This document shows positions 1-10,285 of a DNA stretch of 64,000 nucleotides, piece after piece. The position numbers and the translations under genes are program-made. Within the stretch, counting starts at the first letter, position 1; every line of letters begins with the position of its first letter. Below the pieces are notes generated by a model, which saw only the letters and a list, made by a program, of their open reading frames with translations, was not told the DNA's origin and ran no database searches. The DNA is from Dermacentor variabilis (Eukaryota > Arthropoda > Arachnida > Ixodida > Ixodidae). The DNA is taken from contig NW_027460335.1 in NCBI RefSeq assembly GCF_050947875.1, positions 7,827,928 to 7,891,927 on the forward strand. The letters are read 5' to 3'.

Positions 1-37
1 TCACGACCGAGAATTCGCTTATTGTCAGCGAGAACTG
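1..37. repeat. Edge of long repeat copy I, left flank of Harbinger element
   Basis: These bases match 37767-37803 with a few substitutions, so the window opens inside copy I of the long repeat described at 7011 onward. The last three bases (CTG, 35-37) are the left target-site duplication of the DNA transposon that starts at 38. The repeat resumes at 7008. Confidence 0.85.
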
Positions 38-64
38 GGGTGCTATGCAGGATGCGCCGAGTTT
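38..64 (+). repeat. Left terminal inverted repeat of Harbinger element
   Basis: This 27-bp repeat is identical to the reverse complement of 6981-7007. Just inside it are further CCGAG/CTCGG-type words, also present inside the right end, which resemble subterminal transposase-binding repeats. Confidence 0.95.
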
Positions 65-1796
65 CTCGTTCACCCGAGTTTTGCCCGAGTTTGCTCGACG
101 GCAGTCAGTGAACAGAGATAGCGCGGAACGGGCCGAAGGTGCAGGCAAAAAAATATGTAGACAAAAAGTCGCGTATGACAACATGAGCGCACCCTGCGCG
201 GCACGCTGCTTCCACGTTTCACGCGCAGAAGGCTGCACAACGAAACGCGCCAGCGCCGCGTATTGTTATCAACGGATTATCGCAACTTAGCGATACCGTG
301 ACTGTCCCGCTGTCTGTCTGCACACTTGCCGTGAGCCGCTTGCCACGCCTTTCCCGGGCGCGTCAAGGGCGTGCCTCCTCTTTTGGCAACTATCTTTCTA
401 TCCGCCATCGAATGCGAACGGGGTACATGCGGCGCATTCTTGCACCTACACTTTCACTCAAACGAATACGTTAAAATACGACAAATAAAATAACGCACAT
501 TTTTATTTCTTTAGGTATCTGTTTTTCGTTTTCAATGCTAGAAATTTGTGATGACAAACGGAGATCAAGCAAATTATTAAATTTTGCTCTTCTTGCCGTG
601 AGTGGCGACAGGGAGGCGAAAGCTTAGAAGCGATACATTGAAGCGTGTTACACGCACGAGGGCGTTCATAAGGTGATAAGTCGCCTAGGGGCGCTGCAGT
701 GCTATTCTCAATAAAGTCGGTCATGATCCATGGAGGGTCCTGGCCACTCTTTCTCTATTAGGGGAATAGAAACGCAGCGCCGCGGTACGGCTGTTCATCG
801 CAGGCGCTTCACTAGGCTATTAAGGTCCCCGCTTCACCAACTAAAAACGACACAACTGCTGTCGCTTGCAAATGGCGGTATGTTATTTTAGAGTGCGTAG
901 TGACGCAGTTCAGTGAAAATGTACCAGTTTATCTTTGTGCGCGAAGCCTCTGCGATACATTGCGAAACGTGCGTGCTTCCCCAGCGACAGAATTCATCGC
1001 TTGTCATCGCTTGCCCAGTGAAGGCGCCTCTGAGCGCATGTACGCAGTATATGAGTGAGTTGTGCAGTCGAAGGTGCTTGCGGATTACCTCTGCTGGAGC
1101 CAGCAGCGATCGCAGATGGATATCGTAACGACACCGCAGCACTCGCATTTTGGCAGGTGAGGGCTCTTGTGTGCAGTTATGAAATCAGATTTCGAACGGA
1201 GAGAGGTGTTGGAACTGTTGAGTGCGCAGTGCTTGTGATGAAGAAATGCCATTGCACTGGGCCTAGAAGAGCGAGCGATTCTCGGACGCTGATCGTGTTT
1301 ACGACGTTGTGGCTCCGTTTCATCACCGATGACAGAGCAGCCATCTGAAACGACTGCTGCAATAAGCACTCCTCAGCATCGTCGTCCCTCTCGACGCCTC
1401 GACGCCTTGCAACCACCTACAGTGACGTGCCGATAATTATTTACTGTGCGCTACGCGCCGCAATGCAGGCAATGAAACCGTGTTGTGCGGCCATCTCAGC
1501 CCGAGAAGATGTATGCCAGCGACAGTCAACGCTTTGTTTTTGATAGTGGTGCTCAGTACATCACCGATGACAGTGCGTTGTGCGTGTTTTATGTCGGCGG
1601 TCAAGATTGTTGATGCCTCTCAGCTCGACACCGCGTCGCTGTTGCCGGAAGATAAGTTGGGCGTGGCCCAACTGTAGTGGGTGCGCGCGCAATAGTTACA
1701 TGCCTCGCGCGGGGCGTGACCTCTGGTTTTAATTGACAGGCGAACTCGTGCTAAACTCGTACATCGCGAAACCCCCTCCGAGTTCAACTCGGGAAC
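65..1796. other. 5' region of Harbinger element upstream of transposase
   Basis: No convincing gene is seen. The stretch has several mutually overlapping open frames of 60-100 codons on both strands, typical of moderately GC-rich non-coding DNA. It should contain the promoter and perhaps a non-coding first exon for the transposase. I see no clear TATA box close to 1797. Confidence 0.4.
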
Positions 1797-2303
1797 ATGG
1801 CGGCGGCAGCAGCAGCCTGTTTCATTGCATCCAGCGGCAGCAAGCGTCATTATGACCGTCCGGACTCGTTCACCTGCATGACCGACGGGGAGTTTCAGCG
1901 TCATTTTCGCCTGTCGAAGACATCAGTGTGCTGGCTGTGTGACGAGCTAGGCGAAGACTCTCGTCTGCGGAGACAGCGTGGCGGGCTTCATTCGCTCACC
2001 GTCGTAGAGCAAGTCATCAGTGCCCTCCGTTTCTACGGGACTTGGAGTTTTCAGGGAAGCGTCGGCGCCGAGCGTTACATCGGACGCCATCAAACTACTG
2101 TTAGCAACTGTGTCAGAGATGTGTCTGACGCGCTTATCGATGCGGCAGTGCGTAAGCGGTGGCTAGCTTTCCAGAATACTGCGGCGGAGCGGGCATATAT
2201 AAAAGAATGCTTCCCACTTCGTGGGAACATTACGAACGTAGTCGGGTGTATCGACGGAACGTACGTAGGAATTAAGGCGCCTTCAATGTCAGCGTTACTG
2301 TGA
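1797..2303 (+). CDS. HARBI1-like Harbinger transposase, N-terminal exon
   Basis: This is the N-terminal part of a PIF/Harbinger DDE transposase, the nuclease that cuts the element's ends. The 168-residue frame starts at an ATG followed by an alanine run, and contains FxxxFRLSKxSVxxL (about 34-47), characteristic of HARBI1 relatives. A helix-turn-helix-like block follows at about 72-113, with VGxERYxGxxQTTVSNCV-type spacing. The block VVGCIDGTYVGI (about 148-159) holds the first catalytic Asp (153) of the DDE triad. HARBI1 proteins are about 350-400 aa, so this is a little under half. The frame stops 15 residues after the DDE block where other members continue, so an intron probably starts near 2283-2301 or the gene is broken. 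I could not place the remaining exons. Confidence 0.85.
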   Translation: MAAAAAACFIASSGSKRHYDRPDSFTCMTDGEFQRHFRLSKTSVCWLCDELGEDSRLRRQRGGLHSLTVVEQVISALRFYGTWSFQGSVGAERYIGRHQTTVSNCVRDVSDALIDAAVRKRWLAFQNTAAERAYIKECFPLRGNITNVVGCIDGTYVGIKAPSMSALL

Positions 2304-4964
2304 TTAACAGACTTTTTCGCTGGTTGATCACTTTTTGTCGATTGTTCTACTTATCTGTCAGGGTGCCTTCCAAATGGCTCACTTTCTTGGGAAAGGGGTT
2401 AAGTATAAATAGATAAATGGATATCACTAATTGTGTGAAGTAACCTATGAATCCTAATCTCATAAAGAACTTGGGGTTCTTCATTGGTGAAGTTACTAAG
2501 TATGCACAATGCTGAATTTTGGTCATGCGTAATGTATCGGCCGCACTATGAAACAGCGAGGCATTGCACAATTTGTTGCAGCGCGAGATGTGGATTTTGC
2601 GCCAAGCCGGTTGTGCCTATGCATTTGTGGCGAAATGAAAATGCATTGAGAATCTTAGTGTGTTGGCTTGCATGAAGAAAATACTTCAGATTGTTTGCTC
2701 TGTTCACTGTCGATGCATGTGCCAGAGGTTCAGTGCATCTTCTTTTTTTTGGGGGGGGGGGGGGCGGCGTTATTCTGGATGGATAAATTGTATATTTTCG
2801 TATCATAATGGGGCTCGAATTCTTAAGCATTAGAACAATGCACATCCGATACTCTGCAGAACTCTCTGTACGTGAAGATGTCATGAACCACCAAGGCATT
2901 ATTACATATCGGGAGAAATGTGGTACAGATGCCAATGAAAAGTGGGTCTTTAACCTACCATGATAAAAATAAAACTTGCAGAGCAAATAGACCATTTGTA
3001 CAGCTTTAGAGCAATGATTACACAAAACGTGATATGCCCAAATGAGTAAACACTTGCCGCATTGCCAAAGTAGGCTGAGCGACATGCAGCATATATTGGC
3101 ATTGAACATGTCTCGTAACTGTTATTTTTATTGTAAGCCCTCGCTGTCACACCTTTCCCTCCAGCACTCCCTTTACTGAAACGGGGCACTGTCTTTCCAT
3201 TGGTGTCATGATGATAATGGTAACGGCAGTAGCAAGGCTGGTTAATGCTTGCCTCTTTGATTCCTGTGAGTTTAGTGGTGAAGAATATGGCACGTTCATA
3301 CATACAGCTGTGCTGAAAAATTTAACATTTGTGATTTTTCGGAGAGCTAATTTGTGTTGGGAAATTTCAAAGATGTGCACCATTGTAGCCTAATAACTAG
3401 AGCATTGGTGAGGTTGAAGACTGTGTATTGGTATAGAAGTTTGAAGTTTAATTGCACAACAATTCGACGGGACACAAAGAGAAATACACACAGCAGAATG
3501 CTTTGCTGTGTGTGTTACACTTCTTTGTGTGCCGTTGAATGTTTGTGCGATCCAACTTAAAATAGAGCATTGGGCTTCTTTGGTGCAGGACCGAGGAAGT
3601 GTGAGCTATTCGACAATGTGCCAGTGCCTTGCCACACACTTATGGAAGTCGGAAGGTTTGCAAACAAAGCTTTGCTTTCAAATCCACCTGCTCATGTAAT
3701 ACCAGCGCTGATTGAAAGAACCATCACACAAAAATAATGGTGAAATCAATGGCCTGTGAAAAGTGTAATTTGTATATAGACACTGTTGACATAATAGGTG
3801 CCATACCGGTGCCATAATAGGTGCCATACCGGCCTCAAAATTGTACTGGACAGAGCAGTTTGTTTCCTATGTGAAGATCAACCTCCCTATACATGCTGTG
3901 TAAATAACCAAGCTCAGTTTGTTTTGACGTGCTACACAACATTCAGTGTAATCTGTTTTTGATTCTAAAGAAGTGCCAAACACCACCTCTTTTTCAAGGA
4001 CGTCATGGGAATATTTGGCGAGACCTTTTTCAGCCCCTCATAATGGAAGTGTGGCCAGCCAGCTTTGCTTGGATGCCTTTATAGATTTCTGCTCCTGATC
4101 ATTGTGTGCTATCAAATTGCAGAAGTCTATGCAACTGGTGCAAGGCATTACGTGTTTCTATAGTCGGATACAACTTTAGGAGGCTGCGGAATCTGCACTT
4201 TAAGGCAGGTGAACAAAAGCCTGCACCAATGGGCACGCACTCGAGACTGATATCGTGCCGCTGGACAGACTAATATTGCTCTTTGGAGAGGGACTATTTC
4301 TTTAGACGTGTAGGCAATCGGCTGCTGTGCTTTGGTCATCTGGGTGGGGCCTCTCCTGTCTGCTGAAGTTTTATCCGACTGTAAAGGATGCTGCTTTTCA
4401 TACAACACAAAAGGACAAAGTGTACAATTATTTGGCCTATGAAATGGATAGATCAGAAGTGTGCTATGCAAGGGCTTAAGATGTGTGAAATATGGTACAT
4501 GCAATTATAAGACAATGTTAAAGAATATGTGGTATCGAACATGCATGTAATGGCACATTTGAATCGGGGAGTGTTGCAGTCATATGCACAGTCTATAGGT
4601 GATAGCATTATTAAGCTCCTGCTGTTTCCTTTCTTCATTGTGAATTACACACACCCTTCATCTTGTGGCTAATGAACACGCACTGTATTCTTGCACATAG
4701 AAAGAACAAACAGCATGATGACGTGTATGCTGCATTAGTGTATTTTTTATTTACATGGTCCAAGAGTGGCACAGGTTGTCTTGCGTTTTTGCCTATTTTG
4801 AAGGGACACCAAGTGCATGTTACAAGTCTCCTGATATGCACAGCACAATGTTTACTGCAATAATTTTATTCATGTTCTTGAATAATAAACAAAATATTAA
4901 ACTGAAAGCTCCTTTATAAGGTGCCTTCTGTGGGCTCGACAGGAGAGCAGTGAGAGCACCGATA
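2304..4964. other. AT-rich interior of Harbinger element (probable introns)
   Basis: This is low-GC sequence with poly-T and poly-G tracts (a long G run near 2752-2764), many stops in all frames and no recognisable domain. One weak exon candidate lies on the plus strand at about 3590-3738: it follows a TGCAG acceptor, stays open for about 48 codons and ends in TAA. It has no recognisable motif. The missing transposase exons should lie here if the element is intact. Confidence 0.35.
3790..3832 (+). repeat. Short tandem duplication (2 x 20 bp)
   Basis: A 20-bp word beginning CATAATAGGTGCC occurs at 3790-3809 and 3813-3832, separated by 3 bp. It is probably a local replication slip inside intronic sequence. 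Confidence 0.8.
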
Positions 4965-5075
4965 CTACTGTTGCGGAGCAGCCCTCTGGACCTTTGCCAC
5001 GCTCTCAAGAGCACGTGCCTGGCGCTCGCCTACTGCCACCAGGCGGTTGAGTGGCTCCAGCAACAGAATGTTTTG
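4965..5075 (-). CDS. Possible terminal exon of Harbinger companion (Myb/SANT-like) gene
   Basis: On the minus strand a strong 3' splice site (a run of T then GCAG, 5076-5085) precedes 36 codons and a TAG stop at 4965-4967. The peptide begins QNILLLEPLNRLVAVGERQ. It has a leucine/charged pattern suggesting an amphipathic helix, like the C-terminal tails of the Myb/SANT-like proteins that PIF/Harbinger elements carry as a second, convergent gene. Upstream exons would lie above 5076, but the Trp-rich Myb core was not found there. A minus-strand GTAAG-type donor near 6395 may belong to the same transcript. The assignment is inferred from position, orientation and the tail only. Confidence 0.4.
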   Translation of the reverse strand, partial: QNILLLEPLNRLVAVGERQARALESVAKVQRAAPQQ

Positions 5076-5559
5076 CTGCAAAAAAGTGTATTGGAATGAA
5101 TCAGCCACGTACAAACCATTATTTACAAAGAAAAATGCTCCTTGCACTATTAGTACTAAGTGCCCTTAAATGTGGAAGCCTCTAGTGTAGTATGCATAGT
5201 AAAACAATGCGTTGGGACAACGTTGCTTTATTTTTCAAAACTGGGGTTTTCTTTTTCACAGCCAATTGTCATGTTGATTAGTGTGCCAGCAGCTGAGGTG
5301 GCCCCGCACCTTCACGAGTCTCTACTGTCAGCACCACAAACCTATTTTTGTTCGCTGCAAAACAAATGCCTCACCCTACAATCCCGTCTTATACGAGCTA
5401 ATTGCATCCTATGCCTCCAAACATCATATTCTTGTCCCATTACGCAATTTTCTACCATCCATGGCTGTAGTTCTCTCTCCTTGACATTCATTCTGTAATG
5501 CTTATGTAATCACCTGATATGAATTGGCAACAAGTGATCGAATACGTGCATGGCCTGCC

Positions 5560-5990
5560 TGCCGATTCCTTTCTTTTTTAATCTCAACTAGCATATCAGT
5601 TGCCACGGTTTACTACGCCACTGTCTTCCTGCCTTAATGCTATCTGCAACAATTTTTGTTACTTCGCTTTCTACACAGTCCTTGACATCTCAAGTTTCTT
5701 TGTTAACCTCCAGGTTTATGTCCCATATTGCATAACCGGTGAAATGCAATGATTCTACACTTTTTTCAAGGATATCGGTAACGTGGCGATCACGATTCGG
5801 TAATGCCTTCCATGTGCTGTTCAACCCATGAAATTTTTTTATAAGTTTCCTGCTTTATATCAGTACTTGCTATTGATATTTCACTTGGATAAAGATACTC
5901 TTCCATAAATTTTGCTAGCTTAATGTCACTCATGAATTTCTGTTGCCTCACCAAGTTAGTGAAGGTTACCTTCATCTATACCATATTTTC
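5560..5990 (-). pseudogene. Decayed RTE-clade reverse transcriptase fragment
   Basis: Read on the minus strand, this segment gives a broken but recognisable piece of an RTE-type non-LTR retrotransposon polymerase. It contains NQKFMSDIKL-like sequence (about 5930-5950), then YLYPSEIS, then KxxNHCISPVMQYGTxTWRLTKKLE (about 5650-5755), then ALRQED-like sequence. This corresponds to the thumb region, with its typical C-x-L-P-V-M-x-Y-G-x-E-T-W block. Several in-frame stops interrupt it. It is an old insertion within the Harbinger interior and cannot make protein. Confidence 0.7.
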
Positions 5991-6980
5991 GCGGGCCCAC
6001 TTGCACGTAAAAGCACGAACACTCATTGGTTCTCACTGCCTTCTTTAAACTGCTGGACATTCAGTTCGTTACTACGAAAGTGACTTAATCCGTGCACTCT
6101 TATTATGCTAAATATGAAACAGTAGAAATATACTTATCTGCAGTTTGTCGATGTCTCCTTCACTGTGTTGGTAGCGAGATCCATCGTCGGTACCACCTCC
6201 TTGTCGCATCGTAGCTATATAGGATGTCTGCCTTTTGCCCACACTATGTAATGTTCGTGACGCTCGCAGTCACGCAGAGTGGAGGAACTCAACGCACTCG
6301 CAGAAGCAGCACCGGACAAGTTGTTTCTTCAGCACTTCGCCATGAACAGTAGGTGCGCGTTGCGATCTGTAAAATCGCCGAAGCTATTGGCAGTCTTACC
6401 GTGTGCACGAGAAGATTGCCCACGGAGGAACAGAACTATCCAAGAAATAGTGGCCTTCGTCGAGCCTGATCACTACGTCGCGCACTGCAAGCTCGTTGTA
6501 CGGGTTTGTTTACACTGGGCCTCTCTGATGCTTAGCCGCCATGCTTGCCCGGTGAATGGATGTGATGACGCCACTACAGCGCTCCCTCGTGGTATAATGC
6601 GAAGCGTACTAAATTACAAATTAGTCTAAGACGCATTCAGTGCACATCTCGTAAGCTTCAAAATGCTTCTAAACCACGTTAAAGTAACTAATAATATTGT
6701 ACTAAATGCATTTGTTTTACAACTCGCTTCAGCATGTAATGCACTCGGTGGAACGACAAACAAGTGAAAGAAGGCACGACCATGCACCGACGGTATGATC
6801 ACGTGAGCCCCAGTTTGTCGACCGCCCAGAAGGCAACGCCCAAGGAATGATAGCCAGCCAGAGTGAATCTAGATAAACCAATGAAACTGGAGGCTTATCG
6901 AAAGATAAACTGTGTCTCGGTACCATTCGTGCTTTCATCTTGGGGTGTCGCCAGAGCTCGTGAAGATCCCGAGTTTCGCC
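5991..6980. other. 3' region of Harbinger element
   Basis: No assigned gene. A 116-codon open frame starts on the plus strand at 6279 and the opposite strand is partly open over 6400-6500 up to a good GTAAG donor, so one of them may be an exon. Neither has a motif I recognise. Positions 6640-6980 hold AT-rich then GC-richer subterminal sequence leading into the right TIR. Confidence 0.3.
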
Positions 6981-7007
6981 AAACTCGGCGCATCCTGCAT
7001 AGCACCC
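6981..7007 (-). repeat. Right terminal inverted repeat of Harbinger element
   Basis: Exact reverse complement of 38-64. It is followed directly by the right CTG target duplication (7008-7010), and then by sequence continuing the long repeat as at 37804. Confidence 0.95.
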
Positions 7008-7010
7008 CTG

Positions 7011-7936
7011 TTCGGCTTTTTAGTTTAGGTTAAAATCGGGAACATCACGCACCGCACGCGAGCAAGCGATAACGAAGGACTGGCACGCACACGATTTCTT
7101 GGCGCACGCGGAGCAAATTTCGCTGCGTAACGTCACAGAGCACACGGCGCCGGAGCAAACGACAAGGAAAAGACAACGCTGGCCCTTCTAATGGTACTTG
7201 CGCGCTTTCCTGTAAAGTGGTTTTTGTACGAAAATAATGAACTACGGAAGCACAGATTGGCAACCACTTATACTTTTATTTTTTGCTTATCTTCCTCGAG
7301 CCCCCCCGCCCCGCAGGGCCTGCTCTTCCACTCCAACAGTCGGCACAGCACAGCAACCAGAACGGGGTTGGCGTAGTCCCTTTCCCCGAAGTGGTCCGTG
7401 CAGAGGCCGGAGCCGTTACACAACTGCTCCCGTGTCAGCCTCGCTAGGACTCCACATTTAGCGTCATCTCGTCATATGTGACTTCTGAGAAATGGGCAAA
7501 ATACGACATGGTCATAATTAGAGAACAATTAACAGCGAAACCAAATGAAGTTGAGAGTACGAAGAAGCGACTAAAAAATTCTGCCGTTCTAAGCACAGGT
7601 TCAGAAATGAAGCGAACCTACGTCGGCACATAGGTAACTCGAACTCACTTTTCAAAATGCACACAATCACTGGTACGTAGTTGTTTTTATTTACTTGTGC
7701 CGTTTATATGACCATTAAAAAGCGGCAATATATTAAGAAAAAAATCTGGTTTCCGCAACGCTCTGCTGCGTAACCAGTTTGCGCAGGAAGCATTTCGGCA
7801 GATATAAATTGCAGGTGTTCTACTTGTGAAAAAATGAAGAGCAACCGCTAACATATACCGAAGCGAAGTTTCCGTTTGGGCGTCAGCTAACATCAATCGG
7901 TGAAGCAGCTTCAGTTTCTTACAACACCGCAGAAAA
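7011..7936 (+). repeat. Long repeat copy I, first segment
   Basis: Colinear with 37804-38718 with scattered substitutions and small indels. There is no gene: short open frames on either strand are broken in one copy or the other. The last 12 bases (CACCGCAGAAAA, 7925-7936) are the left target duplication of the LINE that follows. Confidence 0.9.
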
Positions 7937-7937
7937 C

Positions 7938-9510
7938 ACTAAGAATCCTGGGGCTGCCAATTGAGGCTAAAGGCGGTAACACACAAACTGTCATGAAAGT
8001 CACGTCGAAAACGGAGAACATGCTCCGGCTGATCCTCAGGGTGACGAACCGCAGGGGAGGGCTCAGCGAGAGCAATCTCGTCAGACTTTAGCACGCCGTT
8101 CTCATGAGTCACGTAAATTACGTAGCCTCGGCGCTAAAATGGACCAAGAGAAACGCGGCCAAGATAGAGACACTGATGCGCAAGAGCATCAAAAGGGTGC
8201 TAGGTCTTCCGATCACTACAAGCACGGAGCGGCTCGATCGGTTAGGATTCCACAATTCACTATCAGAAATCATCGAAGCGCAGACCAAGGCATAGGTCGT
8301 GCGGCTGTCGACCACCAGGGCCGGCAGGCGCATCCTAGAAGAAGCAGGGATAAATGCCGAGGCAGAGTGCAACGCACGCAAGATTGCGCTCACCGCGGCG
8401 GTCAGGGGCACTTTCAAGGTAGAACCGCTCCCGGGAGACGTCCATCCGCAATTCAACAAGGGGCGCCGAAAGGCCAGGGCCCGAGCACTGCTGAAATCGA
8501 CCGCCAACTGCCCGGGACTGGCGGCATTTGTAGACGCGGCCCAGTACGGGCGCAGCGACCGGTACGCGGCCGTCTCGATACGCTGGGATGGCACGATAAT
8601 TAACGCAGCATCGGTCAAGGGGGTAACGTCCGAAGTGGCCGAACAGGTGGCAATAGCCATGGCAATGAGAGACCCCGAACATCCTTACGTCTACACAGAT
8701 TCGCGATCGGCGGCAAGAGCATTCGCCTCGGGCGCGATATCCTAGGAAGCGGCAGCCGTCCTAGACAGCCAGGGAGCCGCGGGTCAGCACATCGTTAAAT
8801 AGTTTCCAGCCCACATGGGGGCCGACGTGCACCCCGAATTTCCCAGCGCCAACGAGCTGGCGCACGGACGCGCGCGAGAGAGAGAGAGAAGGAGATTCTT
8901 GAGTATGGGAAGGAAAGGTTGGGGTAAAGTGCAGCGCAGTAACTGTCTCTCAGCAGAGGACACCTCAACCGCGCTGCACAGGGGGTAGGGAATGAAAGTA
9001 GGGGGAGAGAAGGAGCACCAACGGACGCGCGCGAGGACTCACGCACCGCGGCGATCGTGGCGAGCGAAGTGGAGGGGAGGGAGGGGAGCACCTAGACCCG
9101 TTGCTCACCTTCAACGAAATAACAACACACTATCAGCTGTCGAGGAGGACCTTCCCACTCCCCCACGCTAAACTCACTAGACCAAAGTCATCGATATTCA
9201 GAATGCTTCAGACAGGGTCGTTCCCCTCGAGAGGCAGACTGAGCCGTTGTTCACCAGAAGTAGAGCCGCAATGTCCGGATTGTGGCGAATCGTACTGCTC
9301 GAATCGTACTGCTCGCTAGCGCACATGCTCTGGCAATGCTCCGCGTTAAGCGGCACCGTGTTCACTAAAGAAGAAGACTGGGTGGACGCCCTGCAAAGCG
9401 ACGACCGCCAGACCCAGCTCCGGGCCGTCCAGAGGGCTCACGAAAGGGCGGAGGCTCACGGGCTTCCCGTCCCAAGGTGCGTGCGGCCCGCGACCCCTGC
9501 CGGCCACTAA
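7938..9510 (+). pseudogene. LINE ORF2 remnant: polymerase thumb, RNase H and C-terminal region
   Basis: The remnant opens with TLRILGLPIEAKG, a thumb-domain start. A stop lies at about 8089, then a block resembling NYVASALKWTKRNAAKIE leads to RVLGLPITTSTERLxxLG, typical of this LINE group. After another stop comes the RNase H domain with FVDAAQYG (catalytic Asp), a Glu in the SEVAEQVAIAMA helix, and YTDSRSAARAF (second Asp). The FPAHMG/NELAHGRAR block near 8810-8870 is then split by the nested element. The tail (LAHMLWQCSALSG, about 9320-9355) ends at 9510. Multiple stops and at least one frame change make it non-functional. Confidence 0.88.
8879..9020 (-). mobile_element. Short nested insertion with (CT)n tail, 142 bp
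   Basis: The segment is flanked by a 15-bp direct duplication, ACGGACGCGCGCGAG, at 8864-8878 and 9021-9035, and interrupts the LINE RNase H frame. Read on the minus strand it ends in a CT-repeat, the same kind of tail seen on the LINE 3' ends at 16370 and 31561. It is therefore probably a heavily truncated LINE 3' end or a SINE mobilised by such a LINE. Confidence 0.8.
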
Positions 9511-9562
9511 ACCAAGAGTGGGTGGGGAGGGGTTCCTCAGGACACAATGTTATTTCCTCCTC

Positions 9563-10285
9563 CACCGCAGAAAAATGCGCCATGCCAAAAATAAAAATGA
9601 TATTCACTTGAAAAGAAGCGCGGAAGGTCTTTCCTTTCATCCTATAGTCGCTTTGACAAGAACAGCGTTTCTTTCTTCAAAACTACTGCAGAATAAGTAC
9701 GCTTACCACAAGTCCGCTGGGAAACAGAAAAATTTCGCCCTCATGTAGCTCCCAGAGGTCCCACGTCACAGTCCCGCAGCGAGCGTTGTATCCTGAACGC
9801 AGTTTTTCCAACATTGCCGAAATATTCGCAGGCACAGAAAGTTCTAAACTCCAGAGCATACGAAAGAACGTGCACGTGCATAGAAAGCGGCTGGAGCAGA
9901 CGAAGAAAATGGCAGCCGAATACTTGAGAGCAAAAGCGCGTCCCTTTGACGCAGCAAATGAAGCGACCAAATAAAGATATAAGAAAATAGCCAAAAGCAC
10001 ATTTTATATCTTCACATAATTGCATCGCTTTATATTATTGTTATGTAGTCTGAAAAGATAACGCCACATATGCAAACGTTCTTGCATTTTCCTTGGCTAC
10101 GAGTGTCGTGGCGACGCTGTATTGCCAATTCCAAAACTAGCGCCGCTGGAGAAACCACCTCGGCTTGAGCGACGCGTTCGTCACTGAACTATGCGGCGCG
10201 TCGCTTTTGAAGCGTCATTTTGCCTTGTTGGCTCCTGAAACATTCGCTTACGTCAGTGCCATTAGTGCACCGGATTAGCACACTT
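9563..10285 (+). repeat. Long repeat copy I, second segment
   Basis: Colinear with 38719-39443. It includes the landmark around 10170-10270 (GCGGCGCGTCGCTTTTGA and following bases) that recurs at 17765, 39350, 43900 and 50430 and marks successive diverged units. No gene. Confidence 0.88.

Larger units (their letters stand above)
38..7007. mobile_element. PIF/Harbinger-type DNA transposon, 6970 bp
   Basis: The element is bounded by perfect 27-bp terminal inverted repeats (38-64 and 6981-7007, starting GGGTGCTATGCAGG) and a 3-bp CTG duplication (35-37, 7008-7010). CWG is one of the two target types known for PIF/Harbinger elements. The paralogous repeat at 37767-37830 carries the uninterrupted site with one CTG, which fixes both ends to the base. 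Inside are a HARBI1-like transposase exon (1797-2303, plus), a possible minus-strand companion-gene exon (4965-5075) and a decayed RTE-type reverse transcriptase piece (about 5560-5990). Identical TIRs suggest recent mobility. However, I cannot find the transposase exons that should carry the second and third catalytic acidic residues, so autonomy is unproven. Confidence 0.93.
7937..9562 (+). mobile_element. 5'-truncated non-LTR retrotransposon (RNase H-bearing I-type group), 1.6 kb
   Basis: This insertion is absent from the matching position of copy II (38718-38719) and is flanked by a 12-bp duplication, CACCGCAGAAAA, at 7925-7936 and 9563-9574. It holds the C-terminal part of a LINE polyprotein (polymerase thumb, RNase H, C-terminal domain) on the plus strand. 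It has no poly(A) tail: the 3' end reads TTATTTCCTCCT. A 142-bp element (8879-9020) is nested in it. Confidence 0.9.

Noticed and set aside
2546..3109. 187-codon minus-strand frame in the Harbinger interior
   Set aside because: It spans a poly-G/poly-C tract (proline run) and AT-rich DNA with no motif. Most likely chance openness.
8118..8660. Long minus-strand open frame (180 codons) over the LINE remnant
   Set aside because: The plus strand carries clear RNase H and thumb motifs. The minus frame is a shadow caused by GC-rich coding sequence.
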